64,000 bases of DNA from Moheibacter sediminis (GCF_900176425.1 NZ_FWXS01000001.1:434001-498000); one strand, 5' to 3'; counted from the first letter of the stretch, positions 16,441-25,812 are shown. Numbers and translations are program-made. The notes: generated by a model not told the origin, from the letters alone.

Positions 16441-19215
16441 TTAGTTCTTGATAACTTTAACCGTTTGCGTGAGTTTATTTTCAAGTTTGATTTTCAATAT
16501 GTATGTTCCTCTTGGTAATGAACTTAAATCAATTTCATTTTTATAGGCAACTGCCACTTTTTGTCCGTTTAAGCTGATAGCGACAATTGATTCCACTTTA
16601 TCCTTAGCATTTACAAATACTTTATTTGTTGTCGGATTTGGATAAATGCTGAACTGAGCATTATTCAATTCCACATTTCCTAAATATCCTGAAATATTGA
16701 TTGTAATTTCTCCGAATTTAGAAGTGTCTTCAACTGAAGTTGCTCGAATTGTAGCCGTTCCATTCGCTAAAGCCGTTACTAATCCGTTTTCATTTACTGA
16801 AGCAAATTCTTCACCTAATTGAACTGACCAAGTAACCTCTGAATTGTATTCTTCAGGTGTTACAGTTGCAATCAGTTGTAAAGTCCCGGCTTCTTCTGTG
16901 ATTTCTGCCGCAACATTATTTTCTGTAGTTACAACAACTAAAATTTCTCCTTCCTCTTCAGGAGTAACTGCCGCTACTCCACACTGGAAAGTATTGTAGC
17001 TGATCTCATCTGTTCCCAAACCAACTTCTCCGTTTGCATTTCTACCCACCATGCAAACATCGGTTCTTTGCACTTTCAAGATACTTCTGTGATTTTGTCC
17101 TGAATTTACCTGCACGATGTCTTTGTGCTCAGGTAGAAGGGTAGGAGTTGGGTGATTTTGTCCATCGCCGATTCCCAATTCATGAAAAATAGTTGCAAAA
17201 TTACTCCAAACCATTAATTCTCCATTTGATTTGATGGCAGCACCTGACCATGAAGCCAATTTCGATTGAGTGAATAAATCTTCTCCGATGCGTGTAGGTT
17301 CTGTCAATTTTGTAGGAACCGGAAGCGGTTGTCCCAATTGTCCCATGCTTCCTGCACCCCAACCCCAAAGAGTTCCATCTGCTTTCAGAGCATATGAAGC
17401 CATGGTGTGTGCACTTACAGAAACCCAATCGTTTTCAGTTCCGATTTGTTTTGGTGTTAAAATGTCGCTTGTGTCAGTTCCGCCACCGGCTTCGCCTGCG
17501 TAATTTCTTCCCCATCCCCAAAGCGTTCCGTCTTCTTTTACTGCAATTGTGTGGAATCCGCCGATTGAAATACTTACCCATCTGTCATCATTTATACCGA
17601 CTTGTTTGGGTTCGTAGGCATGATTTTTAGTTCCGTCTCCTATTTCTCCGTAAAAATTTGAACCCCAAATCCAAAGTGTTCCGTTGGATTTAATTCCCGC
17701 AGAAGTAAATGAACCTGCAACAACACTGATCCAGTCATTATTTTCTCCGATTTGAATTGGATTAATTTCATAATCTTCTCCTGAATTGGTTCCGATCGCT
17801 CCTGAACTATTGTCGCCCCATCCCCAAGCGGTTCCGTTGTCTTTCAAAACTAAAGTAGTTCCAAATCCTGTTGAAACAGAAATATTGTTATTCTCGGCCA
17901 GCGGAACAGCTACTGGAGAAAGTTCGTCCGTATCTGTTCCCAATCCTAAATTGTAATCAGAATTATATCCCCAACCTTTCAAGGTTCCATTGGAATAAAG
18001 CACGATGTTCGAAAATCCGTGTCCTGCACCAACCATGATGATTTCATTGCTTTTGTTTCCATTGTAAGCAGCAATTTGTGTTGGAGTCGCAGATGTATTT
18101 CCGTTGGCAAATTGTCCGAAATTGTTTTTTCCCCACGCATAGATTTGACCATCCGATTTCAAAGCGAGTGAATATCCTTCTCCCGCTGTGATTTGACTAA
18201 TTCCACTTAATTCAGGCTTATGAGTAGGAATTGTTGCCTGATTGATATTTTGTCCTAATTCATCTCCCCATGCCCAAACTGTTCCGTCTGGTCTAAGTGC
18301 AACAATGTGATTTCTTCCTGCATCGATATTTTTCCATAAATCATTTCCGATTTTTACAGGTGTGGAACTTCCGGTTGTATTTCCATTTGCTAATTGTCCG
18401 TAATAATTATCTCCCCAAGCCCACAAAGTTCCGTCGGTTTTGATGGCAGTTGAGAAAAACGCACCAGCAGAAATGGTTCTCCATTTTGCATCAGTTGCAA
18501 TCTGAGTGGGTGTTGTTACGTTTGAATTGTCGCCGTTTCCGATTTGTCCCAAAGTATTTTCACCCCAAGCCCAGAGTGTTCCGTTGGCTTTCAAAGCTAA
18601 ATTATGATTGTATCCGGTTGAAATTGTAACCCAATCAGAATCCGTTCCAACTTGCGCCGGATCTGGAAATGCCTGACTCCATCCTGAAGTCGTTCCGTTT
18701 CCTAATTGTCCGAAATAATTGTATCCCCAAGCCCAAAGCGTTCCATCATTTTTTAATGCGATTACGTGTTTGCTCCCTGCGGCAACTGAAATCCAGTCAG
18801 TATCAGTTCCAACTTGAACAGGCACATTTGTGTTTTCCGTATTTCCATTTCCTAATTGACCGCGTTCATTTTTCCCCCATGACCAAAGCGTTCCGTCTGC
18901 TTTGATTGCCAATGAAAAATCTTCTCCCGCAGTGAGCAAAGTCCAGTTGTCGTCAGTACCGACTTGTGTAGAAACATTTGAATTATTATTGGTTCCATTT
19001 CCTAATTGTCCATTGGTGTTGAGTCCGCTGGCAAATAATTTACCGTTTCGGATTTCCAATTGGTGATTGTATCCTGCTGTAAATCTTTGGTATTGGTCTT
19101 GGTAAGGGTTTTGAAGCCTGTTTCCGATTTTAGAAAATTGGGCATTCATCAGCAAAGGGATTAATGTCAATAGCATTATCATTCCTTGCTTGTAGAAGAA
19201 ATAAAATTTATTCAT
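16441..19215 (-). CDS. Secreted RCC1-repeat protein with Big_2 and type IX sorting domains
   Basis: 924 residues. A signal peptide (about 1-25) precedes some 13 or more RCC1-type repeats of about 50 residues, each with a core like DGTLWAWGxNxxGQLGNG, which in known structures fold as seven-bladed propellers; the number suggests two propellers. A Big_2-like immunoglobulin domain follows (TVTPEEYNSEVTWSV to ANGTATIRATSVED, about 765-845), then a type A T9SS sorting domain (FSIYPNPTTNKVFVN to YILKIKLENKLTQTV). Expected on the cell surface or in the medium. Whether it binds protein, polysaccharide or other cells is unknown. It follows the GEVED/FISUMP gene on the same strand after 87 bases. Confidence 0.9.
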   Translation of the reverse strand: MNKFYFFYKQGMIMLLTLIPLLMNAQFSKIGNRLQNPYQDQYQRFTAGYNHQLEIRNGKLFASGLNTNGQLGNGTNNNSNVSTQVGTDDNWTLLTAGEDFSLAIKADGTLWSWGKNERGQLGNGNTENTNVPVQVGTDTDWISVAAGSKHVIALKNDGTLWAWGYNYFGQLGNGTTSGWSQAFPDPAQVGTDSDWVTISTGYNHNLALKANGTLWAWGENTLGQIGNGDNSNVTTPTQIATDAKWRTISAGAFFSTAIKTDGTLWAWGDNYYGQLANGNTTGSSTPVKIGNDLWKNIDAGRNHIVALRPDGTVWAWGDELGQNINQATIPTHKPELSGISQITAGEGYSLALKSDGQIYAWGKNNFGQFANGNTSATPTQIAAYNGNKSNEIIMVGAGHGFSNIVLYSNGTLKGWGYNSDYNLGLGTDTDELSPVAVPLAENNNISVSTGFGTTLVLKDNGTAWGWGDNSSGAIGTNSGEDYEINPIQIGENNDWISVVAGSFTSAGIKSNGTLWIWGSNFYGEIGDGTKNHAYEPKQVGINDDRWVSISIGGFHTIAVKEDGTLWGWGRNYAGEAGGGTDTSDILTPKQIGTENDWVSVSAHTMASYALKADGTLWGWGAGSMGQLGQPLPVPTKLTEPTRIGEDLFTQSKLASWSGAAIKSNGELMVWSNFATIFHELGIGDGQNHPTPTLLPEHKDIVQVNSGQNHRSILKVQRTDVCMVGRNANGEVGLGTDEISYNTFQCGVAAVTPEEEGEILVVVTTENNVAAEITEEAGTLQLIATVTPEEYNSEVTWSVQLGEEFASVNENGLVTALANGTATIRATSVEDTSKFGEITINISGYLGNVELNNAQFSIYPNPTTNKVFVNAKDKVESIVAISLNGQKVAVAYKNEIDLSSLPRGTYILKIKLENKLTQTVKVIKN

Positions 19216-19235
19216 TTTTGTAAAAGATTTTAGAA

Positions 19236-19295
19236 TGCCCGAGGAAAACTACTTGCGCCAATTGCAGTTGAAAAGCAGGTTGTAATACTCGGGCA
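19236..19295 (-). promoter_or_regulatory. Inverted repeat in the leader of the RCC1 gene
   Basis: TGCCCGAG (19236-19243) and CTCGGGCA (19288-19295) are perfect complements 44 bases apart and occupy most of the 87-base gap between the two type IX cargo genes. Without a T run it is not an ordinary terminator; it may be a leader-RNA structure or an operator. Confidence 0.35.
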
Positions 19296-19302
19296 ATATT
19301 TA

Positions 19303-20895
19303 TTAGTTTTTAACGATTTTTAATGTTTGTTGAGTGTTATTTTCTAAAGTAACTTTGATTAAATAAACCCCTTTTACGAAGCTGCTTAAATTAATGTTTG
19401 CATCATTGGATTCTTTGATTTTCTGACCATTTAAGTTGTAAAGTTCCAGTTTTTTTACTTTTTCTTTTGCATTGAAATAAACAATTCCATTGGTTGGATT
19501 TGGATAAACTAAAACATTTGATTTAGTCAAATCTGAAACTGACATCACTTCTCCTTTTTTCACACATCGTACAGAATAACCGTGGCTTTTTGCGTCACCT
19601 CCAAAACCGGTTGTACTTCCTGCATAAGTTCCCAAATAAACAAATCCATAGAAATCAGGATTGGAACTTGCAGATTTTGTCCAGATGTAAGCACGCTGCC
19701 CCTCGAAAGCAAAACTGTCATCTTTACGAGCGCCCGCTCCTGCAATTTTCAGATTACTTTCAAAACCTCTTGTAATTCCGTTATTGCTAGAGCCTGTCGG
19801 AGCCGGGAATATATTTTCAAGTGTCAAAACGTTGTCCCAATCTGCTTCAGTCGGGATTTCCCAATCGTTTCCAATTGCTTTACAAGGATCCATTCCATTG
19901 TGTTCTGTCACTTCTTCCAAAGTCGCAGCTGTCCAAGTGTCATTTTGATTTGGATTGGCAAACCAGCCTGTATATTCTGAATAAGGAGAACCACCTCCGA
20001 TGTAAAAAATCTCAGTTCCGCTTCCCAAACCTGCAGGATTGTTGGGGGTTGGATATACTTCGCTCATTTCAGAATCTTTCAACTGATGGCCGTCATCCCA
20101 ACGTCCCCATTGGAAATAATCTCCTCTTGCAGCTTCATCTTCAATGCTCTCAGCAGTCTGTACGCTTCCTAAATTTTGCTGTAACCAGATATTACCGTCT
20201 GCGGCACGCACGGTTTGGTAGCCTACGGTTTGTCCTTGATAAGTTAAATTCACACAACCTGTATCGCCGATATTTTCTCCAGGCTCTGAAGGCTCACAAA
20301 CTACATTTGTTGTAGTCTTTACCAAAATCGTATAATCTTCAGCCTGACCATAGTTATCAATATCATCCCAGCCACAAGGACCGGAATACATTGGTTCATC
20401 TGGAATTGTTCTTGCATAACTGAAAATATTGATGACTCTCATTCTGGTTTCGCCCAAAATTGCATCAGCTGGAACATCAATGTCAGTTAAAATATAATTG
20501 ATTGTTTCATCATTGATTAAATCATCCTCAGTTCCATCTGTATTTTTTAACCATCCTAAATCGTAGAATTCATTTTCTTCAAATTCGTCGTTTTGATTCC
20601 AATCAATAAACAAACGAACAGCAGTATAAAAATCACCTGAAGTATTTGCTTTTATTTTGATGGAATAATTTTTTCCTTGTTCAACTTCTCCCGTTACATC
20701 GGTAAAGTTTTCATGCTCGGAAGTCCAGATATCATTTGTAGAGGATTGTTGAATTCCTGCAAATTGAACTAAAGTTATCGGATGTGCATAAATATACGCA
20801 AGATCAACCTGGCAATAAGGCGCAGGAAATTCATTGGATTGCCCGAATCCAATAGTAGCTAATAGGAAAAAGGCTAAAGAATAAATCACTTTCAT
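19303..20895 (-). CDS. Secreted GEVED/FISUMP-domain protein with type IX sorting domain
   Basis: 530 residues. Signal peptide 1-18 (ending GFGQ). A GEVED-type domain (about 30-195) has the hallmark RLFIDWNQNDEFEENE and a closing GQAEDYTI. A FISUMP-type (F. succinogenes major paralogous) domain (about 210-455) follows, with GYQTVRAADGNIWLQQNLG, GDYFQWGRWDDGHQ, WEIPTEADW and the terminal SHGYSVRCVK. A type A T9SS sorting domain ends the protein (VLVYPNPTNGIVYFNAK to YLIKVTLENNTQQ). The modules are carbohydrate- or adhesion-like folds of unknown ligand. It is likely to share a secretion route with its neighbour at 16441. Confidence 0.85.
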   Translation of the reverse strand: MKVIYSLAFFLLATIGFGQSNEFPAPYCQVDLAYIYAHPITLVQFAGIQQSSTNDIWTSEHENFTDVTGEVEQGKNYSIKIKANTSGDFYTAVRLFIDWNQNDEFEENEFYDLGWLKNTDGTEDDLINDETINYILTDIDVPADAILGETRMRVINIFSYARTIPDEPMYSGPCGWDDIDNYGQAEDYTILVKTTTNVVCEPSEPGENIGDTGCVNLTYQGQTVGYQTVRAADGNIWLQQNLGSVQTAESIEDEAARGDYFQWGRWDDGHQLKDSEMSEVYPTPNNPAGLGSGTEIFYIGGGSPYSEYTGWFANPNQNDTWTAATLEEVTEHNGMDPCKAIGNDWEIPTEADWDNVLTLENIFPAPTGSSNNGITRGFESNLKIAGAGARKDDSFAFEGQRAYIWTKSASSNPDFYGFVYLGTYAGSTTGFGGDAKSHGYSVRCVKKGEVMSVSDLTKSNVLVYPNPTNGIVYFNAKEKVKKLELYNLNGQKIKESNDANINLSSFVKGVYLIKVTLENNTQQTLKIVKN

Positions 20896-21041
20896 AAAAT
20901 CATTTTAAAATTATGATGCAAATTTATACTTATTTAGACTGAATAAAAATAATATTCTATATGAAACTTGTCACTGTAAGGGTTAAATTTTAATAAATAT
21001 GTATTGAGGATTTTGTAGGTTTATCCTAAAATAAATTACAA

Positions 21042-21602
21042 ATGAAAACAAGATGCGGCTGGGTAGGCAAGGAAGATTTTTATATCAAATACCATGATGA
21101 GGAATGGGGTGTTCCCGTGAAGGATGATGACAAACAATTTGAATTTTTAATTTTAGAAACCTTTCAGGCAGGCTTGAGCTGGATTACAATTCTGAGAAAA
21201 AGAGAAAATTTTCGAAAGGCTTTTGATAATTTTAACTATAAAAAAATTTCGAAATACAATGAAGATAAGATTCAGTCGTTATTACAAAACGAAGGAATCA
21301 TCCGCAATCAATTAAAAATCCGTGCAACGGTTACCAATGCACAGGCATTTATGAAAATTCAGGAAGAATTCGGTTCATTTACGGATTACATCTGGGTTTT
21401 TGTAAACAATGAACCTGTCAACGAAAAAAGAAAGAATCTTAAAGAAGTTCCTGTAACAACGGAAGTCTCGGACAAGCTGAGTAAAGATTTGAAAAAGCGC
21501 GGATTTAAATTCGTTGGAAGCACCGTAGTCTATGCGCATTTGCAGGCAACAGGGTTGGTCAACGACCACACAATAGATTGCTTTAGACATGATGAGGTTT
21601 AA
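21042..21602 (+). CDS. tag: DNA-3-methyladenine glycosylase I
   Basis: 186 residues, the normal Tag length. TRCGWV at the start and YHDEEWGVPVKDD carry conserved zinc and substrate residues; FQAGLSWITILRKRENFRKAFDNF is the most characteristic family segment, and VNDHTIDCFRH supplies the last zinc ligands (His, Cys, His). It excises 3-methyladenine from alkylated DNA to start base-excision repair. Stands alone. Confidence 0.95.
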   Translation: MKTRCGWVGKEDFYIKYHDEEWGVPVKDDDKQFEFLILETFQAGLSWITILRKRENFRKAFDNFNYKKISKYNEDKIQSLLQNEGIIRNQLKIRATVTNAQAFMKIQEEFGSFTDYIWVFVNNEPVNEKRKNLKEVPVTTEVSDKLSKDLKKRGFKFVGSTVVYAHLQATGLVNDHTIDCFRHDEV

Positions 21603-21652
21603 ACATACGCAACCATTTGGAAATTAATACGTCAATAATGTAAATATCTGAT

Positions 21653-22597
21653 ATGAAAAATTTTAAACCAATAGTATTAGTTGTCACAGTACTGATTTCT
21701 GTTTCAACTTTTTATCAATGTACGAATGACGAAGGATTATTCACGCCAATTTTTGGAAACAATACTTTTGCAAATTTTGACCAATTGCATGACAGCATTT
21801 CAGCAGATACAATTAAATTTCAAATTATAAATCCTGCAAATGACACAATTTTAGAAGGACCGCAGGGAATTCGCCTTTCTTTTCCTGCTTATACAGGTTC
21901 AGCACCGGCACCATTTGATGTAGAACTGATTGAAATTTTCCGAAGAGGACATATGATTGCACAAAATATTCAAACTTTTGCAGACGATGCCGCTTTGATT
22001 TCGGGTGGAATGTTTTGGGTACGCGTGAAAGACGCCAATGGAGCTGAATTAAATTTACCGGGAGCTCAGGCAATTTTACCTTACCAGACAGATGCAACAG
22101 GATACGAAAACTCCATGCAATATTTTACAGGAGAAAACCAGACAGCACCAAGCGGACCGGTTCTTTCATGGGGACCTGGTCAATCTGAACTTACTTTTGA
22201 TGCAGATGCCGGAGCCAATGGCGAATTTACCATTTGGAGCATCATGGGCGGTTGGAGCAACTGCGATGCTTTCAACCAATTTACAGGACAAACCCCAACC
22301 CAATTCAGCGTGAAGGTTTCAAATGTTACAGATTATACCGATACAAAAGTATTCTTTGCCTTGGATGAATTCTCAACAGTAGCCGCTCTGACGACCCCAA
22401 TTGTAGGCGGATTGAAGACCTATGACAACAGCATCGCAACAGGAGCAACCGGCAAAGTGATTGCGATTTCACTGATAGATGGTGAATTACAGTTCGCTTC
22501 CCAAGATGTGACCGTTGCCGGGAATGATGAATTTACACTTGCAGTTGCACCGGGGACCTTTGCACAGCTGGAAACGCTTCTTAATTCTTTAGATTAA
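21653..22597 (+). CDS. Exported hypothetical protein (possible lipoprotein)
   Basis: 314 residues, no family recognised. The N-terminus MKNFKPIVLVVTVLISVSTFYQC is a signal peptide ending in a Cys that could be a poor lipobox (FYQC). The mature part looks all-beta: an Ig-like start (IINPANDTILEGPQGIRLSFPAYTG), a Gly-rich middle and a Trp-containing segment (FTIWSIMGGWSNCDAFNQF), then two more strand-rich halves. There is no type IX sorting tail, so it probably stays in the periplasm or on the outer membrane. A bidirectional terminator follows. Confidence 0.65.
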   Translation: MKNFKPIVLVVTVLISVSTFYQCTNDEGLFTPIFGNNTFANFDQLHDSISADTIKFQIINPANDTILEGPQGIRLSFPAYTGSAPAPFDVELIEIFRRGHMIAQNIQTFADDAALISGGMFWVRVKDANGAELNLPGAQAILPYQTDATGYENSMQYFTGENQTAPSGPVLSWGPGQSELTFDADAGANGEFTIWSIMGGWSNCDAFNQFTGQTPTQFSVKVSNVTDYTDTKVFFALDEFSTVAALTTPIVGGLKTYDNSIATGATGKVIAISLIDGELQFASQDVTVAGNDEFTLAVAPGTFAQLETLLNSLD

Positions 22598-22660
22598 AAC
22601 TTAAATTTTGACAAAGCTTTATTCATTGTGAAAATTACTTTGTCAAAGCTATTTAAATAA

Positions 22661-22692
22661 AAAATCCAATCATGTAAGTGATTGGATTTTTC
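22661..22692 (+). terminator. Bidirectional Rho-independent terminator
   Basis: Twelve-base perfect stem AAAATCCAATCA / TGATTGGATTTT (22661-22672 and 22679-22690) with a 6-base loop. A-rich on the left and T-rich on the right, so it can end both the plus-strand gene at 21653 and the minus-strand glnS transcript. Confidence 0.85.
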
Positions 22693-22697
22693 TATTT

Positions 22698-22806
22698 TAT
22701 TGGGCGCCTTATCGGGCTTCTTCGGGCTCCGCTTTGCTTCGGTCTTTCGTTTCACTAAGACCGGCTCGTACCTCGCCGCCACTCCATATCCCGGGCGCAG
22801 GCTTTT
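22698..22806. repeat. GC-rich intergenic block, probable dispersed repeat unit
   Basis: About 105 bases far richer in G+C than any neighbouring gap, bounded by GGGCGCC on the left and CCCGGGCGC on the right, with a 7-base hairpin CGGTCTT / AAGACCG (22740-22746 and 22757-22763) in its middle. It also has three near-repeats of CGGGCT. It encodes no gene. Similar GC-rich blocks next to terminators are known from several Flavobacteriales genomes as dispersed elements; that this is one of them is inferred. Confidence 0.5.
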
Positions 22807-22807
22807 C

Positions 22808-24493
22808 CTATTTATGCTGTTCCTTAGCCCAAGTATCGCGCAATCCAACCGTTCGGTTAAAAACAAATTTCTCCACAGTAGAGTCCTTGTCCAACGTGAA
22901 ATAACCAATTCTCTGAAACTGAAATTTATCTTCCGGTTTTGCATTTTTCAATGATGGTTCCGCAAAACCATGAACGATTTTCATAGAATCAGGATTCACA
23001 AATTGCAGGAAATCACCATCGCCTTCAGAATCCGGAGATTCAACCGTGAAAAGCCTGTCGTACAAACGAACTTCAATGGGTAAATTTTCCGTTGCCGAAA
23101 CCCAATGAAGCGTTCCTTTCACTTTACGCATGCTTGCTTCAGAACCAGATCCTGATTTTGAATCTGCATCATATTCCGCAAAAATCGTAGTGATATTTCC
23201 TTCAGCATCTTTCTCAATACGAGTTGCTTTCACAATGTATCCACCTTTCAATCGAACTTCATTTCCAATCGACAATCGAAAGAATTTTTTCGGTGCATCT
23301 TCCATGAAATCTTCACGTTCGATGTACAATTCTCTTGTAAATGGAACTTCTCTGTTTCCGGCAGTTTCGTCTTCCGGATTATTTTCAACCGAAAGCAATT
23401 CTGTTTTTCCTTCAGGATAATTTTCAATCACCAATTTCACAGGATCAATTACCGCAAAAACACGTGGCGCAATTTTATTCAAATGGTCACGGATCGCAAA
23501 TTCCAAAAGAGAAATGTCAATCACGTTGTCACGCTTTGCTACACCAGCTTTTTCCCAAAACATTCTTATGGATTCAGGCGTGTAACCACGTCTTCTATGT
23601 CCGGAAATCGTCGGCATTCTTGGGTCGTCCCAACCGGTCACAACTCCTTTGTCAACTAACAATTTCAATTTACGTTTAGATGTAATCATGTAACTTACAT
23701 TTCCACGCGCAAATTCTCTTTGTTTAGGCTTAATATTTTGATTATCAATTTCAACCTGATTCAAATACCATTCGTAAAGTGGTCTGTGGTTCTCAAATTC
23801 AAGAGAACAAAGCGAATGCGAAATTCCTTCAATATAATCTGATTCACCATGTGCCCAATCGTACATCGGGTAGATTTTCCATTTGTTGCCGCTTCGGTGG
23901 TGTTCTTTGTGTAAAACGCGGTACATAACAGGGTCACGCATGTTCATATTCGGCGAAGTCATATCAACTTTCGCGCGTAAAACGTGACTTCCTTCCGGAA
24001 ATTCACCGTTTTTCATTTTTTCGAATAATTCCAAATTTTCCTCTACCGAACGCAAACGGCAAGGTGAATCGATTCCGGGCTCGAAAGGAGTTTTTCTTTG
24101 TTCATTAATTATTTCAGAAGATTGGTCATCTACATACGCTTTTCCATCTTTAATCATTTGAATTGCCCAATTGTAAAGAGTTTCAAAATAATCGGATGCA
24201 AATCTTTCCTCTGCCCAATTGAATCCCAACCATTTCACATCTTCGCGGATAGAATCTACAAATTCCTGTTCTTCTTTAGCAGGATTGGTATCATCGAAAC
24301 GCAGATTGACAGGTGCTCCGTAGCGCTCCCCTAATCCGAAATTGATGCAAATGGCTTTTGCATGCCCGATGTGTAAATAACCATTGGGTTCCGGCGGAAA
24401 ACGAAAGCGCAATTTACTTTTGTCGTATCCGTTGGCTAAATCATCTTCTATAATTTGCTCAAGGAAATTGAGCGGTTTTTTTTCTTCCTCCAT
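22808..24493 (-). CDS. glnS: Glutaminyl-tRNA synthetase
   Basis: 561 residues from the ATG at 24493; a further 36 in-frame residues upstream are rejected because they contain the promoter and do not resemble the family. The class I signature HIGH is in PPEPNGYLHIGHAKAICINF and the KMSKS counterpart is MITSKRKLKLL. VMYRVLHKEHHRSGNKWKIYPMYDWAHG and GWDDPRMPTISGHRRRGYTPE are typical of GlnRS rather than GluRS, and the C-terminal anticodon-binding beta-barrels are complete. It charges tRNA-Gln with glutamine. The presence of glnS suggests that glutamine is attached directly in this organism. Confidence 0.97.
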   Translation of the reverse strand: MEEEKKPLNFLEQIIEDDLANGYDKSKLRFRFPPEPNGYLHIGHAKAICINFGLGERYGAPVNLRFDDTNPAKEEQEFVDSIREDVKWLGFNWAEERFASDYFETLYNWAIQMIKDGKAYVDDQSSEIINEQRKTPFEPGIDSPCRLRSVEENLELFEKMKNGEFPEGSHVLRAKVDMTSPNMNMRDPVMYRVLHKEHHRSGNKWKIYPMYDWAHGESDYIEGISHSLCSLEFENHRPLYEWYLNQVEIDNQNIKPKQREFARGNVSYMITSKRKLKLLVDKGVVTGWDDPRMPTISGHRRRGYTPESIRMFWEKAGVAKRDNVIDISLLEFAIRDHLNKIAPRVFAVIDPVKLVIENYPEGKTELLSVENNPEDETAGNREVPFTRELYIEREDFMEDAPKKFFRLSIGNEVRLKGGYIVKATRIEKDAEGNITTIFAEYDADSKSGSGSEASMRKVKGTLHWVSATENLPIEVRLYDRLFTVESPDSEGDGDFLQFVNPDSMKIVHGFAEPSLKNAKPEDKFQFQRIGYFTLDKDSTVEKFVFNRTVGLRDTWAKEQHK

Positions 24494-24514
24494 TTTGATT
24501 TCTGAAATAAGTTG

Positions 24515-24547
24515 CAAATTTACTTTATTTAAGTAGAATTGTACAAA
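24515..24547 (-). promoter_or_regulatory. Promoter of glnS
   Basis: On the minus strand TTTG (24544-24547), a 21-base spacer and a perfect TAAATTTG (24515-24522), 21 bases before the ATG. The -33 element and most of the spacer are inside the 25-base repeat shared with nadB. Confidence 0.6.
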
Positions 24548-24551
24548 GTAT
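24527..24551 (-). repeat. 25-base repeat, copy 2 (glnS promoter region)
   Basis: Reverse complement of 11213-11237 with no mismatch. See the copy upstream of nadB. Confidence 0.9.
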
Positions 24552-24637
24552 TGGTCGTCATCAACGAATTTTTGTAAAAAAGAATAGAAACATTTAACCA
24601 AACTCTTAGAAAAATGTAAGTAGGAGATTTAAAAAGA

Positions 24638-25162
24638 TTATTCCAAATACAAATCCACCAATCCTTCCGGTGTTTCGATTTTGATGAATTTTTCTTCGCG
24701 GTTGACTTCGATGATCCATTCATCCACAACAGGAATGAGGATTTCTTTTCGGTCTGATTTTATTTCAAATAAAGCCTGAGCGCCGCTGTCATTCACACTT
24801 TTGATGATTCCGATGTCGCCGTGCGTTGAGTCAATTACTTGGAATCCGGTGATTTCGTGGTAATAAAAATCCGTTCCGTCCAATTCAGGCAAAGTATCCA
24901 TCGGCAAATAAATCGCACGATTGATCAATCTTTCGGCTTCTTCAGGAGAAATATCCTCAAATTTTACCAATAATTTTCCTTTCGAATAAGGTTGGGCAAA
25001 CTCGAAAAAAAAAGGAACCAGCATTCCATCTTTTTCGATGAATACTGATTCCAGGTTTTCGTATAATTCAGGTTCGTCTGTTTCGAGATGCAATATCAAA
25101 TTTCCTTTGAAACCATGGGTTTTAGTGATTTTACCTAAGTAAAAGCAATCTTCCTTTTGCAT
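24638..25162 (-). CDS. rimM: 16S rRNA processing protein RimM
   Basis: 174 residues. The N-terminal barrel starts with CFYLGKITKTHGFKGNLILH, the family signature, and the PRC-barrel part contains DGTDFYYHEITGFQVID and ILIPVVDEWIIEVNREEKFIKIETPEGLVDLYLE. RimM binds S19 in the 30S head and helps mature the 3' domain of 16S rRNA. It follows rpsP after 15 bases, the conserved rpsP-rimM order. Confidence 0.95.
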   Translation of the reverse strand: MQKEDCFYLGKITKTHGFKGNLILHLETDEPELYENLESVFIEKDGMLVPFFFEFAQPYSKGKLLVKFEDISPEEAERLINRAIYLPMDTLPELDGTDFYYHEITGFQVIDSTHGDIGIIKSVNDSGAQALFEIKSDRKEILIPVVDEWIIEVNREEKFIKIETPEGLVDLYLE

Positions 25163-25177
25163 CTGGACGAATTTAAA

Positions 25178-25738
25178 TTATTCTTCTGTTTTTTCTTCTG
25201 AAGCTTCCTCAGCAGCAGTTTCTGGTTGAGTTTCTTCAGCAGCAGCTTCAACTTCTTCTGTTACAGTTTCAGTTTCAACTTCTTCAGCAGCAGGTTCTTC
25301 AACCGCTACACGCGCTTCAGATTTTTTCTTTTCAGCTTCCAAAGCAGCAGATTTTGCATCTTCTTTCGATTTTGCCAAACCATCTTTTTTAGACTGAACT
25401 GCATTTGATCTTTCTTCTAACCAAGCAGCGAAACGTTTTTCAGCTTCTTCTTCGCTGAAAGCACCTTTTGCTACACCGCCCAACAAGTGTTTTTTCATCA
25501 TCGCTCCTTTGTAAGAAAGGATGTTTTTTGCAGTGTTGGTAGGTTGTGCCCCTTTTATTAACCAAGAAACAGCAGCATCAACATTCAATTCGATGGTTGC
25601 AGGATTGGTAATTGGGTTATAGATTCCGATTTTTTCGATGAAACGACCATCACGTGGTGCTCTTGAATCTGCGACTACGATGTGAAAAACTGGTTTTCCT
25701 TTACGACCGTGTCTTTGCAATCTGATTTTTGTTGCCAT
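25178..25738 (-). CDS. rpsP: Ribosomal protein S16 with long acidic tail
   Basis: 186 residues. The S16 core is residues 1-80 ([36 protein letters not shown]). The following 105 or so residues form a charged, Ala/Glu/Lys-rich low-complexity tail (ending in repeated Glu and Glu-Thr). A C-terminal extension is usual in Bacteroidota S16, though its length varies, and its role on the ribosome is not known. First gene of rpsP-rimM. Confidence 0.95.
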   Translation of the reverse strand: MATKIRLQRHGRKGKPVFHIVVADSRAPRDGRFIEKIGIYNPITNPATIELNVDAAVSWLIKGAQPTNTAKNILSYKGAMMKKHLLGGVAKGAFSEEEAEKRFAAWLEERSNAVQSKKDGLAKSKEDAKSAALEAEKKKSEARVAVEEPAAEEVETETVTEEVEAAAEETQPETAAEEASEEKTEE

Positions 25739-25793
25739 TTTTATATGTATTTTTGGGAACTCGTCCCGAGATTAATTACATTTTTTAAGGGTG

Positions 25794-25801
25794 CAAATAT
25801 A
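25794..25801 (-). promoter_or_regulatory. Candidate promoter box of rpsP-rimM
   Basis: Minus-strand TATATTTG (TAnnTTTG), 55 bases upstream of the rpsP ATG. A TTTC about 17 bases further upstream may be the -33 element; it lies within the start of the divergent HD-domain gene. Confidence 0.4.
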
Positions 25802-25812
25802 AAACATTTTAT

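Noticed and set aside
16441-19215. Tandem repeats as a CRISPR-like array
   Set aside because: They are coding RCC1 repeats of about 150 bases in one open frame, without spacers.
22594-22944. 116-codon minus-strand frame over the terminator and GC-rich block
   Set aside because: It overlaps glnS in another frame and crosses a terminator; its composition is that of the repeat.
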